A stretch of 64,000 bases of DNA. Origin: Plantago major (taxonomy: Eukaryota; Streptophyta; Magnoliopsida; Lamiales; Plantaginaceae). Each line of letters opens with the position of its first letter. Within the stretch, counting starts at the first letter, position 1. The stretch covers positions 21,766,765 to 21,830,764 of the forward strand of contig CM048840.1 in NCBI GenBank assembly GCA_026545765.1, given 5' to 3'. A model generated the notes under the pieces. The model was not told the origin of the DNA and did not search any database. It worked only from the letters and a program-made list of their open reading frames with translations. Made by a program: the position numbers and the translations under genes. Shown piece after piece: positions 10,337 to 22,399 of this stretch.

Positions 10337-11571
10337 ATGGCCAAAGGTTCCATTTTGGTGTTAGCACTAGTGTGTTCACTCGCCGCCATTGCCACGGCCA
10401 AGTTCGCCAATGATGGCTTCAGAGTCACCGGATGCTTGTACTGCGACACTTGCAACTGCGGCTTCGAGACTGATGCCACCCGCTATGACATGCCCGGTAA
10501 GCTCTTTTCGTACGTCTATAAACATTGTGGTTGAAAATGTGACCGTCAAAAAGTTTCAACTAAATTGTGATTTCAATTGTAAACATTTGTGGCTAGCATT
10601 TGAAACTCGGACTATGGGTTTTGATTTGCTTTTTTAGATTTGTGACTCTGGTAGATCTTTTGTAAATCTATTCATATTACGTTTTCAAACCAGTCAACTA
10701 ATCAATAACACATTGATCAAAATAAACTTACATCAACACCTTATTTAAGTCAAATAAGTTAAAATGGTCGTGTAAGATGACTAATAAAGTTGTTTTAAAC
10801 TCACATATATAAGATAAGATCATGATGAATCTGCCCGCTACTACATGCCTGGTAATTTTTCGTGCCCGCACCCCATGCGTCGGTTAAAAATGCGACCCTA
10901 TCTAAAAGTTGAAACGTAACAAGTTCTATATGCTTTCCATTGTAAATATTTTGTAGTAATCAAAAGTCGGACTATGGCTTTTGATTCGCCTTTTCTAGAC
11001 GTATGACCGGTAGCTCATTTGTAACTTTATTTATGTAACTTATGTCAAATTGACGCACCTTGTTGAAGATATTGTCGATCCGCGCCTCAGTAATATATGA
11101 GTATCACGCAACGATGAAGAAGTAAGTTGAAATGGTCATGTAAGATGACTGATCAGATCGTGTTAAACGTATGATTATGAAAGTCGATCTTCAATCACGA
11201 AGAATAACTGATTGGATGTTTTACATCTGGCAGATTGTGAAGTGAACATCGAATGCAGAGACAGGAAGACAAACAGTATTACCTACACGAAACCTGGCAA
11301 GACCGGCCCTAATGGATGTTACGAAATCATTGTTGAGAGTGACCGCGGCGAAGACATCTGTCATGTGGTGCTTGGAAAGAGCTCAAAGCCTCAATGCAGC
11401 AAGAAGAGCAAAGGCCGTGACCGTGGTCTTGTCGTCCTCACACGAAACAACGGTTTGGTTTCCAGGGACCGCCATGTGAATCCATTGGGATATGACCAGG
11501 AACACAAATTGCCTAACTGCCAACAAGTCCTCCAGAAGTACCAGCTCACCCAAGAGATCTGGCGTATTTGA
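10337..11571 (+). CDS. pollen Ole e 1 / extensin-family secreted protein
   Basis: Two exons, 10337-10496 and 11234-11571, joined in phase 1 (G then AT), encode 165 residues. The first 21 or so residues (MAKGSILVLALVCSLAAIATA) form a clear signal peptide, so the product is secreted to the wall or extracellular space. The mature part shows the family pattern: GCLYCDTCNCGFET near residue 32, then VNIECRDRK, ICHVVL and the GRDRGLVVLTRNNG motif, with the C-terminal CQQVLQKYQ. The spread of cysteines fits the three disulfides known in the family. Members include pollen allergens, and related proteins act in pollen tube growth; which role applies here is not visible. At the splice the sequence reads YDMPDCEVN, slightly short of the usual loop, so an alternative junction is possible. 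The intron carries a duplication of the exon-1 junction (see 10475-11175). Confidence 0.9.
10475..11175 (+). repeat. tandem duplication of the exon 1 end and intron start, about 340-bp unit
   Basis: Unit 1 (about 10475-10810) includes the last bases of exon 1, the GT donor and the first part of the intron. Unit 2 (about 10828-11175) repeats it in order: CTACATGCCTGGTAA for CTATGACATGCCCGGTAA, then a variant of ACTATGGGTTTTGATTTG, then AATGGTC-TGTAAGATGACT. Identity is roughly 70%, so the duplication is old. The second copy holds a decoy donor-like site inside the intron. Confidence 0.85.
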
Positions 11572-12123
11572 TCCCCTATTTCCCTTCATTTGTGGGACTT
11601 CATTTGTTGTTCAAACTTGATCTTCAGTTCACTTTCCATCATAAATCTGTGTTAGAATTTTACAGTGTTACTCTATTCTGGAACCATATGTATCTTGATG
11701 ATGTTGCTAGCTCCTCTCATCATTAGTTGAATGCGACAATGTGACATTACTAAGTCACGTCATTGTGACTTTTTCGATGAAATATTAGATTGTTGCAATA
11801 TATAGATTGTTTCTTCTTTGTTGCTTTGTCATGTTGTTTGAGCATATGAGCCTATAATGTTTCATTATTTGTCTTACAAGTTACAAGTGCAAGTCCAGCA
11901 GTAAAGTTCTGTATATTGTTGGTTTTTTTGTCCTCAATTAGGCCTTGTACATGTAGAGTTAAGTATAATGGCTGTTACTAATGCTAATTAGCACATGTCT
12001 CTCTTGATTCTATATATCGTTCACTTATGTTGATACAGCAGATATAGCAACTCTTGTTTGTAACATAGCAATATAGCATACAACAGACAACAGTACTAGT
12101 CTAAATCATTCAAAATGCTATTA
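11572..12123. other. shared 3' region of two convergent genes
   Basis: About 550 bp between the stop codons of the Ole e 1-like gene (+) and the EIL gene (-). It should hold both 3' UTRs. No further gene or repeat is visible. Confidence 0.6.
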
Positions 12124-13929
12124 TCACTTCTGATCTCTTGTGATATCTCTATAAGCCAAATCCCAAATAGAAGTGGAAGATTCTTGATGATCCAACATCT
12201 CTTGAAATGGTTTAGTATTCAAATCCATGTTACTCCCATTTCCCTGCTCCAGCAGAAACTGATCCACCACATTTTCACCCCAGTAGTTTCCACAATCATA
12301 AATAGTCGAACCGCTACTCCATTCCGTAGATGCACTGAATACCTGCTCCTCTGCCTTTTGTAGTGCCAGTTGCATCCACTCTGAAAGGTTCAAGTTCATG
12401 TCAACATTGTTTTCCAAATTTTCACTTATAATCCTAATATCCTCACTCTTAAAATCACACCCCATCTCGTGATCATTCCTCGAATTCTTATCAACAAATC
12501 CGAAGCCTAATCCACTCCGCGGACACCTCGAGTTCTGGCAGAGAAACAATATCTCCGTATCCGTATCTGTATCCATTTCCATCACCGCCTTCTCCTTGAA
12601 ATCACACTTCCTCTTGCCACTGTCCCTTTTCTCAATCTCCTGTTCATCTTCAGCCTCAGGAGATGAAATTTTAAGTGATTTCTCTGTCAGCTTCAACAAG
12701 GCTTCTTCTTGATTAACCACTCTAGACCATATTGCAGTCTCTTTAGCTGTCATCTTATCCTGCAAAGACTTGCTCTGATTCACAAGCCTCCTCATCCTAT
12801 CAAGATTCGGCGACATGTGCTTAACAACAGCAGCCAAAACTGTGATCTTCCAATCCTTTTTAAGGTCATGAGGCTTCTTGTAGGGCGGTGGGCCTTGTTC
12901 GCATGCCTGTCCTTGATCACCCCACCATAACTCGTCGCCTGTAGGCCACCAGGGTGGTGGCAAACCTCTCTCAAGAGGGAACCTACGTTGTGGAGGAATG
13001 CAGTGTTGCATTAAGGCCGAAAGGAGTGAACCAAGGGTAGTATCTTGCAACTCTTGAAGCATATGCATACAAGAAACTGGATCTAAACGAAAGTTATCAA
13101 CAATCTGGGGCAAGAAATCAGCTATGGCTATGGGTGCACTTTGGTCGAACTTGACATCTTCTTTCCACCACTTACGGAGGCTTTCCGATGAGCCTGTCAC
13201 TGGCTTGCCTGCTAGAGACACAAACCAAGAATAACACCATGTCCACAATTAGTTAGCTTGAGACTAAGCTTAAACCAGGGCGAATTTCTTGGATGAAACA
13301 CTATTTTTTTCTAACATTAGGTATATAAATACCACTATCTCCGCACTCCTCCAATTTACACTAGTATGGACTTACTCTAAAGTCTAACCAATGACCATGC
13401 TAGGTGGCACATGACCTGAAAAGGGCTATTTAAATGTATTTTTAAGCGAAATGCTTATCATGATATTGCAATGCATGAGATACAATTTACTCATAAATCT
13501 TATACTACTATATTAGTAGTGTAATAGTTACGAACTAAAACTGTTTTAGTTTAGTTCATTTCTATTAATCTAATCCAAGATTGTATGAGACGAAAATATA
13601 ACGTTACCCTTTTCTGGGACGATGCCATAGACGAAGCCCTGACCATTACAAACCTCCATGATCTTAACCATGTACTTGAGAATGGCATCTTGAGCTCGAG
13701 ACATTTTCTTTCGCCGCGATTGTTGAAGCTTGAGCTCGGTGTCTTCTTGCTCAACTTCCGGTTCAGAGTCGCGCATGGCTTGCATCTTTTGCATTCGCAT
13801 TCGGTCCTTCCACATCCTCCGCTTCAAATCGTCGTAGCTTAGGCTTTCGTCCTCCGTTTTGGAGTCTAGCTCAGCCCGGCTTCTCGGGCTAGCTAGCTGG
13901 TCGTTCTCCTCACCATCAATTAAAACCAT
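12124..13929 (-). CDS. EIN3/EIL-family transcription factor (EIL4/5-like)
   Basis: Two exons, 13608-13929 and 12124-13208, join as AAG-G/GC to give 468 residues. The N-terminal region has the EIN3 acidic and basic parts: [15 protein letters not shown], then [17 protein letters not shown] and [18 protein letters not shown] across the splice. The DNA-binding core follows with [50 protein letters not shown] and [18 protein letters not shown]3-family factors act in the nucleus at the end of ethylene signalling (EIN3, EIL1) or in sulfur limitation (EIL3). The short length and the wording of the core resemble EIL4/5-type members rather than EIN3 (about 600 residues); that placement is from memory of the family. 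The start at 13929 is chosen because the upstream in-frame ATG would overlap the TATA region. Confidence 0.93.
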
Positions 13930-14004
13930 TATGAGATATATATATATATTGATGTGTTGTTGTTTGGAAAAATCAATGAGTGTAGGTTGAAGGAGGAATG
14001 TCGT

Positions 14005-14013
14005 ATATTTATA
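14005..14013 (-). promoter_or_regulatory. TATA box of the EIL gene
   Basis: On the minus strand CTATAAATA lies about 76 bp upstream of the chosen start codon at 13929. The distance leaves a short leader of about 45 nt, which contains a small (AT)n run. Confidence 0.55.
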
Positions 14014-14269
14014 GTAGCATATCATATGCATGGATCAATTTAAAATTGGAACTTGTGTGGAAAGGTCTAATTTGACGAAACAATTTACGAGGTTGAATGG
14101 TGAGATATACCTGTGGATATATTTTGCTGATTACATCACTATATACTGTGTGTGTACATGTTTATTTATTTTTTTATTTTTTTTAAGTCACTATTTTTTA
14201 ATTAATATAAAAAAAACCATTATGTAATACCCAACATTCCACATTGATCGATAACGAAAGGGTGCAGGG

Positions 14270-14955
14270 CAGTGGCGAAGCCACATGGGGTCTAGTGGGA
14301 GCACTGACCCCGCTGACATTTTAGTATCAATACATATATAGTTCAAATTATATTGTTTGACGTATTGTGATGCAATGGTTAGAGTGTTAAGTTTTGTACA
14401 TAATGGCCATGTTCGATTCCTGAGCATGTGTCTATTTACTTAATTTTTCTATTCAACACATAAATTTCAATCTTTTGGCATTTTCATGTTTAAACTATTA
14501 TTCAACACATAAATTTTCATCTTTTTGGGCATTTTCAGTTTAAATTATTTTTGTTCATCACTCAAATTGTCAATCATTGCATTTTTAGGAGTAGATAAAT
14601 AATAGGCGACGTCGAAATGATACTCCATCCGTCATGCATAACTTCATACTAACCATTTTAACTGTTTCCTAAAACTTCATACATTACTTAAAAAAGAATA
14701 TCCTAATTCCTACACCCAATAAATAATTAAAAAACTTACTTTTACACTAAAATTACGCACTTAAACCTAAAAGTACAATTTTTTTCACATTTTCAATTTT
14801 TTAAAAAATATTTTAAATTTTCACCTAAAACTACACGCCATCCCAACCCTAATATTATTCAAATTTTAAATTCATCTGCATTTTTCATTAAAAGTTATCA
14901 TATTGTATGCAATTTAATTCAACTCCGCTGAAATTTACTCCTGAATTCGCCACTG
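14270..14955. mobile_element. non-autonomous hAT element
   Basis: The ends are CAGTGGCGAA and TTCGCCACTG, perfect 10-bp inverted repeats of hAT type. They are flanked by 8-bp sequences GTGCAGGG (14262-14269) and GTGAAGGG (14956-14963) that match at seven of eight positions, as expected of a hAT target duplication. The 686-bp interior has no transposase frame. It contains a GTTCGATTCC word near 14411, a Pol III B-box look-alike, and a Stowaway-like ACTCCATCCGTC at about 14626, so it may be composite. Confidence 0.87.
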
Positions 14956-14963
14956 GTGAAGGG

Positions 14964-16904
14964 TATATAAATAGACCATTACAGTCATTTTGGATGATTC
15001 CAAAACAAATCTGTGATTGCTCCATTCCATGTGTATATTATCGATGGTTGTGTAGACTATATATATTGTCCCATTTCTTTAGATCAATTTCTTTTCGACG
15101 TTGTTTTTTTTAAATGTTAATAGTTTATCTTTTTTATTATGAGAGATGGAAATGATAAAAAAATGAAAAAAATATGAGTAATATGAGAAAAAATGACAAA
15201 GAATGAAAAAAAAAATAAAAGACAAAGAATAAAGTAAGATAGTGGTTGAGACTGCATAAAAAGATTATATACATTTTACATGCCCCCGGGTAATCTTGCT
15301 TGGAGCCTTAGACTATCTCCCACCATTAGAACATTTTATATTCCTATTCAATCATACCAAATTTTCACGGTTTAAACTTTAAAACTCAAATAAACGAAAA
15401 ATCTACTCCACAAGTAAAAATCATTAAACCTCCTCCTTCTTTCTTTCTTTTTCTCATTTCATTTTTAACCTCAATCTCCATTTCAATTTAAATGCCATTA
15501 TTTAATTTTTAAACATCATTTTAATTTCATAATAATATCGGAATAGATATTTGAATCATGAAGCTAAACAAGTGAAATATTAAAATTCAAACTACAAAAA
15601 TAAAATATTACGTAAAATCCTATGTCGAGATGTCTCGCCCCAAATAGGTGCACGTCTCCTTGTACATTCTTCAAGAATGATGTGCTATTGTTTGTGGCCC
15701 GACATGCTTTTGGGATGCACAATTACTCTAAAAACAGTATAATGTCGCCTTGTTATACATAATTTGATTGTGGAGGATAAATGCCACAAGTATGTTATTA
15801 AAAATTGGAGGAGAATACCATGGAACCTCAACACAATGTTCCATATACGTGGAAGAGTTATGTCGACACTAGAATGCTGGTAACTTTTGACGCTATGACT
15901 TTATAATTATTGTAGTAATTGATAAAGAGTTAGTTCTAAATTATAAGTTTTTATTATTGTATTACTATCATATAAGATTTGTATACACAATTTTGGTTAT
16001 TTTTTGAATTATAAATTACTTTTTTTATTAAAATTTCCTTGGTATACTATTTTGGTCATGCCTATGTGTTGGACGGTCGGAAAAATGGGCATCTGTTGAG
16101 AAGGTGAGGTGGCATATATAAAGAATTCATGAAATGTGGGGGGATTTGTTTTCCTTGTTGAAGAATCAAATTGTTGAGTCACCAATTGCATATGGCTTCA
16201 CACGCATCAATACATGTCCATTCAACTTGGAGAGACACTGCCACGTACATTTACTTGAACAAATTTATGCGAATTGCTTACACATTTTCCCTTTTCTAAT
16301 TTTATGCAAGTTGCCTGCACTTATGTAAGTCTCGTCTCGTGGCTTACATAGAGGTTTTTGAATCTTACATGCATGTCCATTTTAATAAATTATAACCCTT
16401 TAGTATGATATCTATCTTATTTGTTATTTTAAACGATAAAGGTGAAACTGAAACGTACAGAATGGCGTTATTTCTGATCGATGGAATCAGCTCGGGGAAT
16501 ATTCGAGGTTTCGTGCCTCACTTATATTTTAGTAATTATTATTGTATTCCATTTTTAATATTATTGAATACTTAGTAGTTAAGTTAGAATAATTTTGTGG
16601 AACTTAGCCCATTAGAATTTGACGTTAGGGTTTACATTACTTTGTAGCAGCCTTCTTCCTCGTTACCTTAATTGAATATGAGAGTTTGAAGCTACGTTAC
16701 TTCGGTAAGGAAAATAGCAAATCGAGTTGATTAACTCCACGATCAATTCATTAGAGGTAAGAGACCATCTCTTTTGCTCTATTTTAGTATCTATAGCAGG
16801 GATCTGCTTTGTCTAGTATGGTACGTGCACGATCATGCTAGAGTTTGATATCTCTGTGATTGTGTTAGCTAAAACTATTCGTCATTGCTATACTGAAAAT
16901 GAAG
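14964..16904. other. AT-rich intergenic DNA with low-complexity runs
   Basis: No gene is supported. A purine-rich A/G run occupies about 15130-15240. Around 16500-16760 there is LTR- or leader-like sequence without any coding domain. Open frames here are short and lack similarity I recognise. Confidence 0.5.
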
Positions 16905-16912
16905 GACGTATC

Positions 16913-17075
16913 CAGGAGCGGAACTGGGAGTGGCGGGTATAATGGCGTGTTTGTGACCCTACAATTTGAAACTTTTTTTTGTGTAATATTTTAAGATTGC
17001 TCCCCTTCCAAAATCTGAAATAATCCAAGATATATAATTTTTCTCCCCCACCTTTAAATTTCGAGTCTGCCCCTA
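16913..17075. mobile_element. hAT-type MITE, 163 bp
   Basis: The ends CAGGAGCGGA and TCTGCCCCTA are imperfect inverted repeats of the common plant hAT form. They are flanked by GACGTATC (16905-16912) and GACGTACC (17076-17083), an 8-bp duplication with one mismatch. There is no coding capacity. It belongs to a different family from the hAT element at 14270. Confidence 0.85.
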
Positions 17076-17249
17076 GACGTACCTTTTATTATAGATCGGA
17101 TATAATCTTGCGGCTTATTCTGACCCGTTGAATCTTGGGAGATTCACTCTCATGTATAAGAATCCAGTAAATTTAGTAAGGAATATTTTTTAACCACTAC
17201 TATATAGTTTCCGGTAGGACTTTCTTTATTTCGCAACATAACGTAAATT

Positions 17250-17336
17250 AAGCTCGTCTCTTATTAAAACTAAACACATCATCACTCTAAATTAAACATG
17301 TCTCTTATTAAAACTATATCATCACTCCATGTGATT
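17250..17336. repeat. short tandem duplication, about 40-bp unit
   Basis: TCTCTTATTAAAACTA followed by a CATCATCACTC word appears twice, starting at about 17258 and 17300. It is a simple local duplication. Confidence 0.75.
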
Positions 17337-17444
17337 TTGCACACGCATATAATTTACTAGAACGTGAGAACACGCTATGCGTGTTATTGTGGTATTTAGT
17401 TACAAATAATAGAAAAAGTATATGAAGGTAAATATATACCATCA

Positions 17445-17725
17445 TTGCTTCTGATAATGAGTTGCTTTTTTCGAGTTGAATTAGGATTTGAATTAGTGCT
17501 AATTTATCTTCTTTAATTTAATTAAAGAAGATGGAGAAGAACTATTGGTATTCGTTGTTTTTTTTATAATGAATTGATTCTCCAACTTCTGAATTAAGGT
17601 TTTGAAATTAATTTGAGAATACATATTAAGTTTTTTTTAATGATAAACTGATTCTGTTGGAGTTGATTTAGGGCTTGAAATTTAATTGTAGAAGAAAAAT
17701 TTAGTTTTTTCGATAATGAATTGAC
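17445..17725. repeat. degenerate tandem repeat, roughly 70-110-bp units
   Basis: Three to four loosely similar units start with a T-run, then ATAATGAATTGATTCT or a variant, then a GAATTAAGGTTTTGAAATT-like phrase (about 17445, 17562, 17632, 17705). Similarity is weak and spacing varies, so the array is old. Confidence 0.5.
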
Positions 17726-20704
17726 TAGAATTTAGCGTGGTACATTAGCATTCAATTTACTAAGTGTCAGTGGGTTTTGCATTTTTGGTTATTCTCCTTT
17801 ATTTACATTTTATAGATTTATTGGCACACATGAACTTTAATTTATCGGATTTTAACTGATAAATAGTAATAAAATTTTAATTGAGTTGTGAAACTTGTAT
17901 TTTTTATATTGTTAAATTTTATGAAAGTGTAGAAGCGAATTAAAGTTGTAATTCAAAGAGGAATAGAGATAGTGTGAATTAAAATTGAGTTTAAATTGCA
18001 AGTGAAACATGCTATAGAGCTATAGTAGTATTTATTTCTCCGATCGCCTCTGCAAATGGCCTACCACACCAAAATTCATCCTTTAACCTCGCCAATTTGT
18101 CGCTGAGTAAACCATATCATCATACAATCCAAACGTTAGAAATATTATACCACAAAATCTAACGAAATCGAAGAAACGGAATCTCAAATCTAAACAAATT
18201 CAATATACCTTTAGGGATTTCTACTCCTGCTACGCCTTGACAGTTGGTGTTTTCATCATTTTATAAAAGGACAAGTAGAATCCACATGACATTGAATGTC
18301 TATTAGCTGATGGGTTGTAGAAGTTGCCTCGTAGAATCCCAATTGAGACCAACATAGTATCCCAATTGAGGCCGACTTCGTTGATAGTGGTGACCGAAGA
18401 AGAAAGATACGATGCGAAAAGAAGAGAGGAAACAGTCATAATATTGATGTGTCACGGTGAGACTCACACCCCATCTTTCTGCAAGTGGGGCTAAATTGTC
18501 GCTTGACTTGATTTTGCCTTGAATTTCTTAATTGATTCCTCTATCGAAAGTTTCTCCACGTACCAACTGCTGGTTATTATACTATTACAACTCGGTAGCA
18601 CGCTATGCATCTTATAATGATTTTTCTTTATTTAATGATATGTTATTTTTTTTTAGCTTCAAAAGAATTGATAGCAATAAATCAAATATTCAACATTATC
18701 AAAGGGTAAACTACCTAAGCCAATACGCATCAAGTAAATACATTTTAAGCTAATTTATGAGCTAGAGTATTTCAAACTCTATTCACCTCCCCTAGAGAAA
18801 GGAAGTTTAGTTTAGTAAGCAAAGCATTTGCCTTCTAATTATTTCAATCGGTGCATAACAGGAGCAAGGAAGTTATGTTTAGTACCTCCACGACTCCATA
18901 GCTCTTATCAGTAATAGATTGTTTAAAATTATTTGAAATTGAACAGTACTTTTCAAACTTTTGAGTTTGATTAATGATGTCACAAATAGAGTAATCAGCC
19001 CGACCTTGTGGGAAAACACTGTGTATTTTTCCATTCTTTACATAAGGAACATGCAATTAATATGTCCATTTTATTTATTATTAACAATGTAAGAATTACA
19101 CTAACTATAAAAGAAGTTTCACAAAATTAATTCTCTAGCTCCCTTTATATGTGCATATTTTATAATTCCTTCGTTCCAATGTCAACTTTTCTTGTTTACT
19201 TTTAACAATCAACAGTTATGAATTTTAACTTCGATTTACTTTTAAACAGTTATTATTAAAAATTTGCAAAATTATATTATAAATTATATTTTCATTATAC
19301 ATACAAAAAGTACATTATACTATTGTTTAATACCAAAAGTACATTATATATTTGCACTTGTTCTTACAAGTTACAACCCCTTGCCCCAATATATAGTGGT
19401 TGTTTGGTATGGAGTTGAAAAGTGAGTTAGATGAAAAAAAATTAGTTGATGAATAGTAACTGAGTTAAAAGTGAGTTATAGAAAGTGGTGCTTGAGATAT
19501 AGTTAAATATTATAAAGTTTATAGGGTTGTTATATGGGTATGTAATAAAGAAGTGATGTGCGTAAGGATGAAGTGATGTGTTTGATTTTTTTAATGTTTT
19601 TTTATTTGTATAAGGTTGTTAGTATGATTGATAATGTAAGGAGAGATAAATAGTATGATGTAACAAGTGGAATAAATATTGAGTTAACATTGATTTTAAG
19701 ATTCATCCCAATGTCTCTTAACTTAATTTTGCAATTATAGCGGGTGTTTGTCCCGATAGTGTTCATATGAAAGTCCATCTGTCCCTGGCCAACAACAGCT
19801 GTTAGTGTAGTGATAGGTGACGCCCAGTAAAGTAAATAAACTGAGTTAAAGTACTTTTACGCAACAAGTCCCGTGCATAGAAGGCTAAATTACAAACATC
19901 ATGTTTAGAGTAAATGTATTATATAAGTTATCGAACTTTATTGTGTAGAGATGACACTAAACAGTAAATTCATGAACATGATCAACTCTAAGGCTCTGTT
20001 CTATTCATCTGAAAACTCATTCAGTTCAGATCAATTCAGTTCAATTCTGCTTAGTTCATTTTTATACTACAATTCAGTTCAGTTCAGTTTAGATCAATTC
20101 AGACGAAGATAACAAAGCTTAATTCAAATACATACATGAAACAAATCCCAACAAGATTGTGAACAAGATGGTTAGCAGATCACAATAAACTCGAACCAAA
20201 CTTTTTTTCCTGTATCACACTCCTCGACAATGATCATCCAATTTCCATAAGAAACTCCAACCCTAGCCGGAACATCGAATCACAAAGAGAGCCACAAATC
20301 AGCTCAATTAACATATTGTTAATTAATAATTACTATCCTCAACAATCCATCTCAGTAGTAATACTACTCCTCCTCTTGCTCCCCCGCCATCTTTGTCCCC
20401 CCTTCCACAGCTCGTCTCTGTGTCTCGTGTCAGACCGTAACTTATGAGATTTCATCATCTGCAGTTTATCTTTAACACATCTATAGAGTATCTTGAATTC
20501 GGCCCCTTGCTAATTTGGTCTCTTTTTCGACAAAATCACCGGTGAGATATGGTTTACGAATCGTCGATATAATCGTTATTGAGGTTTTTTCGAAATCAAT
20601 CCAATACCAATAGGCTCTTCCCCGAAACATCAGAGTATTAGACACTCAAAGCATCACTAATTAGATAGTAAAATCACTGTCGAATTGTTGAACTACTACG
20701 ACAA
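17726..20704. other. gene-poor AT-rich interval
   Basis: No gene is supported. Around 20015-20110 the words TTCAGTTCAG and CAATTCAG recur as a short degenerate array. A Stowaway-like phrase near 19168 lacks a second end. Leader-like sequence at about 20380-20700 adjoins the copia LTR and may be part of an older, recombined element. Confidence 0.45.
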
Positions 20705-20978
20705 TGATACCAAAACAACTTATAAGAACAAACAGAAGAGATCCAACCAAGAAACCTTTGAGAAGGATAAAGAATGAAGTTTAGTAGTTAATCCACCTTG
20801 AATCTGATGGTGGTCTACTGTGTATTATATAGACTCCAGAAGTACAACAGAAAGGTACGAAATAATTAATTACAACAGACTACTTGACTAGGCTAAACCA
20901 CTACTTCCAATACTTTGACTAGGCTAACAGAATGATAATTGAGCCTTAAGTTATGGAGAGTCTGTTTCATAGTTGACA
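20705..20978 (-). repeat. 3' LTR of the truncated copia element
   Basis: On the minus strand it begins TGTCAACTATG directly after a GGGGGGC tract and is about 274 bp long, with a TATATAATA promoter word inside. It ends GGTATCA, which resembles a primer-binding site, so the exact lower edge is uncertain. Confidence 0.65.
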
Positions 20979-21365
20979 GCCCCCCGCAAGCGTGGGATTT
21001 GAGTTGACGCTAAGCTTGGACCGAAACTGATGAAACAGAGGAGGCGACAGACTCTTCGTGAAAAGATCTGCAACATTTTGCTCGGTGGGAACGAACTGAG
21101 TTGCAAGGCGACCAACAAGCACCAAATAGCGTGTGAAATGATAGTCGAGCTCAATATGCTTGGCCTGCTTGTGAGATACCAGATTGCTACTAATGAACAC
21201 AGCTGCTTTGTTGTCACAAAGAATGACCGGGCGAGGAACAGCGGAGACGCGAAGGTCTTTGAGTAAGTGAGTAAGCCAGATTACTTCAGCCGCGGTATTG
21301 GCCAAAGCTCTATACTCCGATTCACAGCTCGAGCGGAAACCGTTGGTTGTTTCTTTGAGCTCCAC
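20967..21365 (-). pseudogene. copia RNase H C-terminal part
   Basis: The frame contains SCESEYRALANTAAEVIW, the CDNKAAV acidic motif and HKQAKHIELDYHF, then the usual tail FVPTEQNVADLFTKSL. This is the end of copia pol. It is out of frame with the preceding reverse transcriptase segment, which already contains the early RNase H text SDATWVSCPDTRRS, so a frameshift lies near 21330. Confidence 0.9.
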
Positions 21366-22399
21366 GACACAAGATTAGGACCCAAGTAAACAGAATAGCC
21401 AGAGGTAGACCGACGAGTGTCGGGACAAGAAACCCAAGTAGCATCAGAATAAGCAAGAATAGTCGGAATCCCAGCATTAGTAAAATCAAGACCGAAGACA
21501 ACAGTGCCTTTAACATAGCGCAAAATCCGCTTCACAGCTTGAAAGTGAGACTCCTTTGGACATTGCATAAACTGACTGACGTTATTCACAACATAGGAAA
21601 TGTTGGGACAAGTGATCGTTAAATATTGGAGTGCACCGACGAGAGACCGATAAACAGAGGGATCATTATAATCGGTACCGGCATGACTCAATTGTTGGCC
21701 AACAACCATAGGTGTACTTACTGGTTTGCAATCAAACATGTGAGCATGAATCAATAAATCTCGAGCATATTTCGCCTGACTAAGGAACAGACCCCTAGTT
21801 GTGTAGCTAACTTCGAGACCAAGAAAATAGTTTAGCCGACCAAGATCTTTAATCGCAAACTGAGAATTTAAGGCAGCAATAAAGCGATTAATAAGATCAG
21901 TGTCATTACCCGTTAGGATGATGTCGTCTACGTACACCAAAAGTTAGAGAAGAACACTGCCCCGAGAGAAATAAAAAAGAGATGTATCTGCACGACTGCT
22001 GGAAAAACCAAGACGCACTAAGAAATCACTCAAATGCTGAAACCAAGCGCGAGGCGCTTGTTTCAGACCGTATAGTGCCTTGCGGAGACGACAAACATGA
22101 GTGGGGAACCGAGAGTTAACATAACCAGGTGGCTGTTCCATAAAGACAGTCTCATTTAGAAAGCCATTGAGAAACGCATTATTGACATCAAGCTGATGAA
22201 GAGACCATTTGTTCAAAACAGCTAGGGATAAAACAACCCGGACAGTCGTAGCCTTAACCACGGGACTGAAAGTGCTTGTAAAATCAAGACCCGGTACTTG
22301 GGTGAATCCTTGAGCGACCAAGCGAGCCTTCAAACGTTCAACAGAGCCATCGGCCAAATACTTTGTACGAAAGACCCATTTGGCACCAACAACGTTCAT
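21281..22399 (-). pseudogene. copia reverse transcriptase
   Basis: Similarity runs from [10 protein letters not shown] through [34 protein letters not shown] and [11 protein letters not shown] to YVDDIILTGND. A nonsense TAA at about 21941-21943 interrupts the text just before the catalytic YVDD, where a leucine is normally found; the rest of that motif is intact. Upstream at 22417-22890 a proline-rich linker is readable with further breaks. Confidence 0.92.

Noticed and set aside
12792..12974. Open frame overlapping the EIL exon
   Set aside because: Shadow of the real EIL frame on the same strand.
14390..14430. Possible tRNA gene (GTTCGATTCC)
   Set aside because: Only the B-box part is good. 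No acceptor stem or anticodon arm can be paired around it, and it lies inside a hAT element.
19160..19360. Second Stowaway MITE (TTCCTTCGTTCCAATGTCAA)
   Set aside because: One end is only loosely similar and no matching opposite end or TA duplication could be found.
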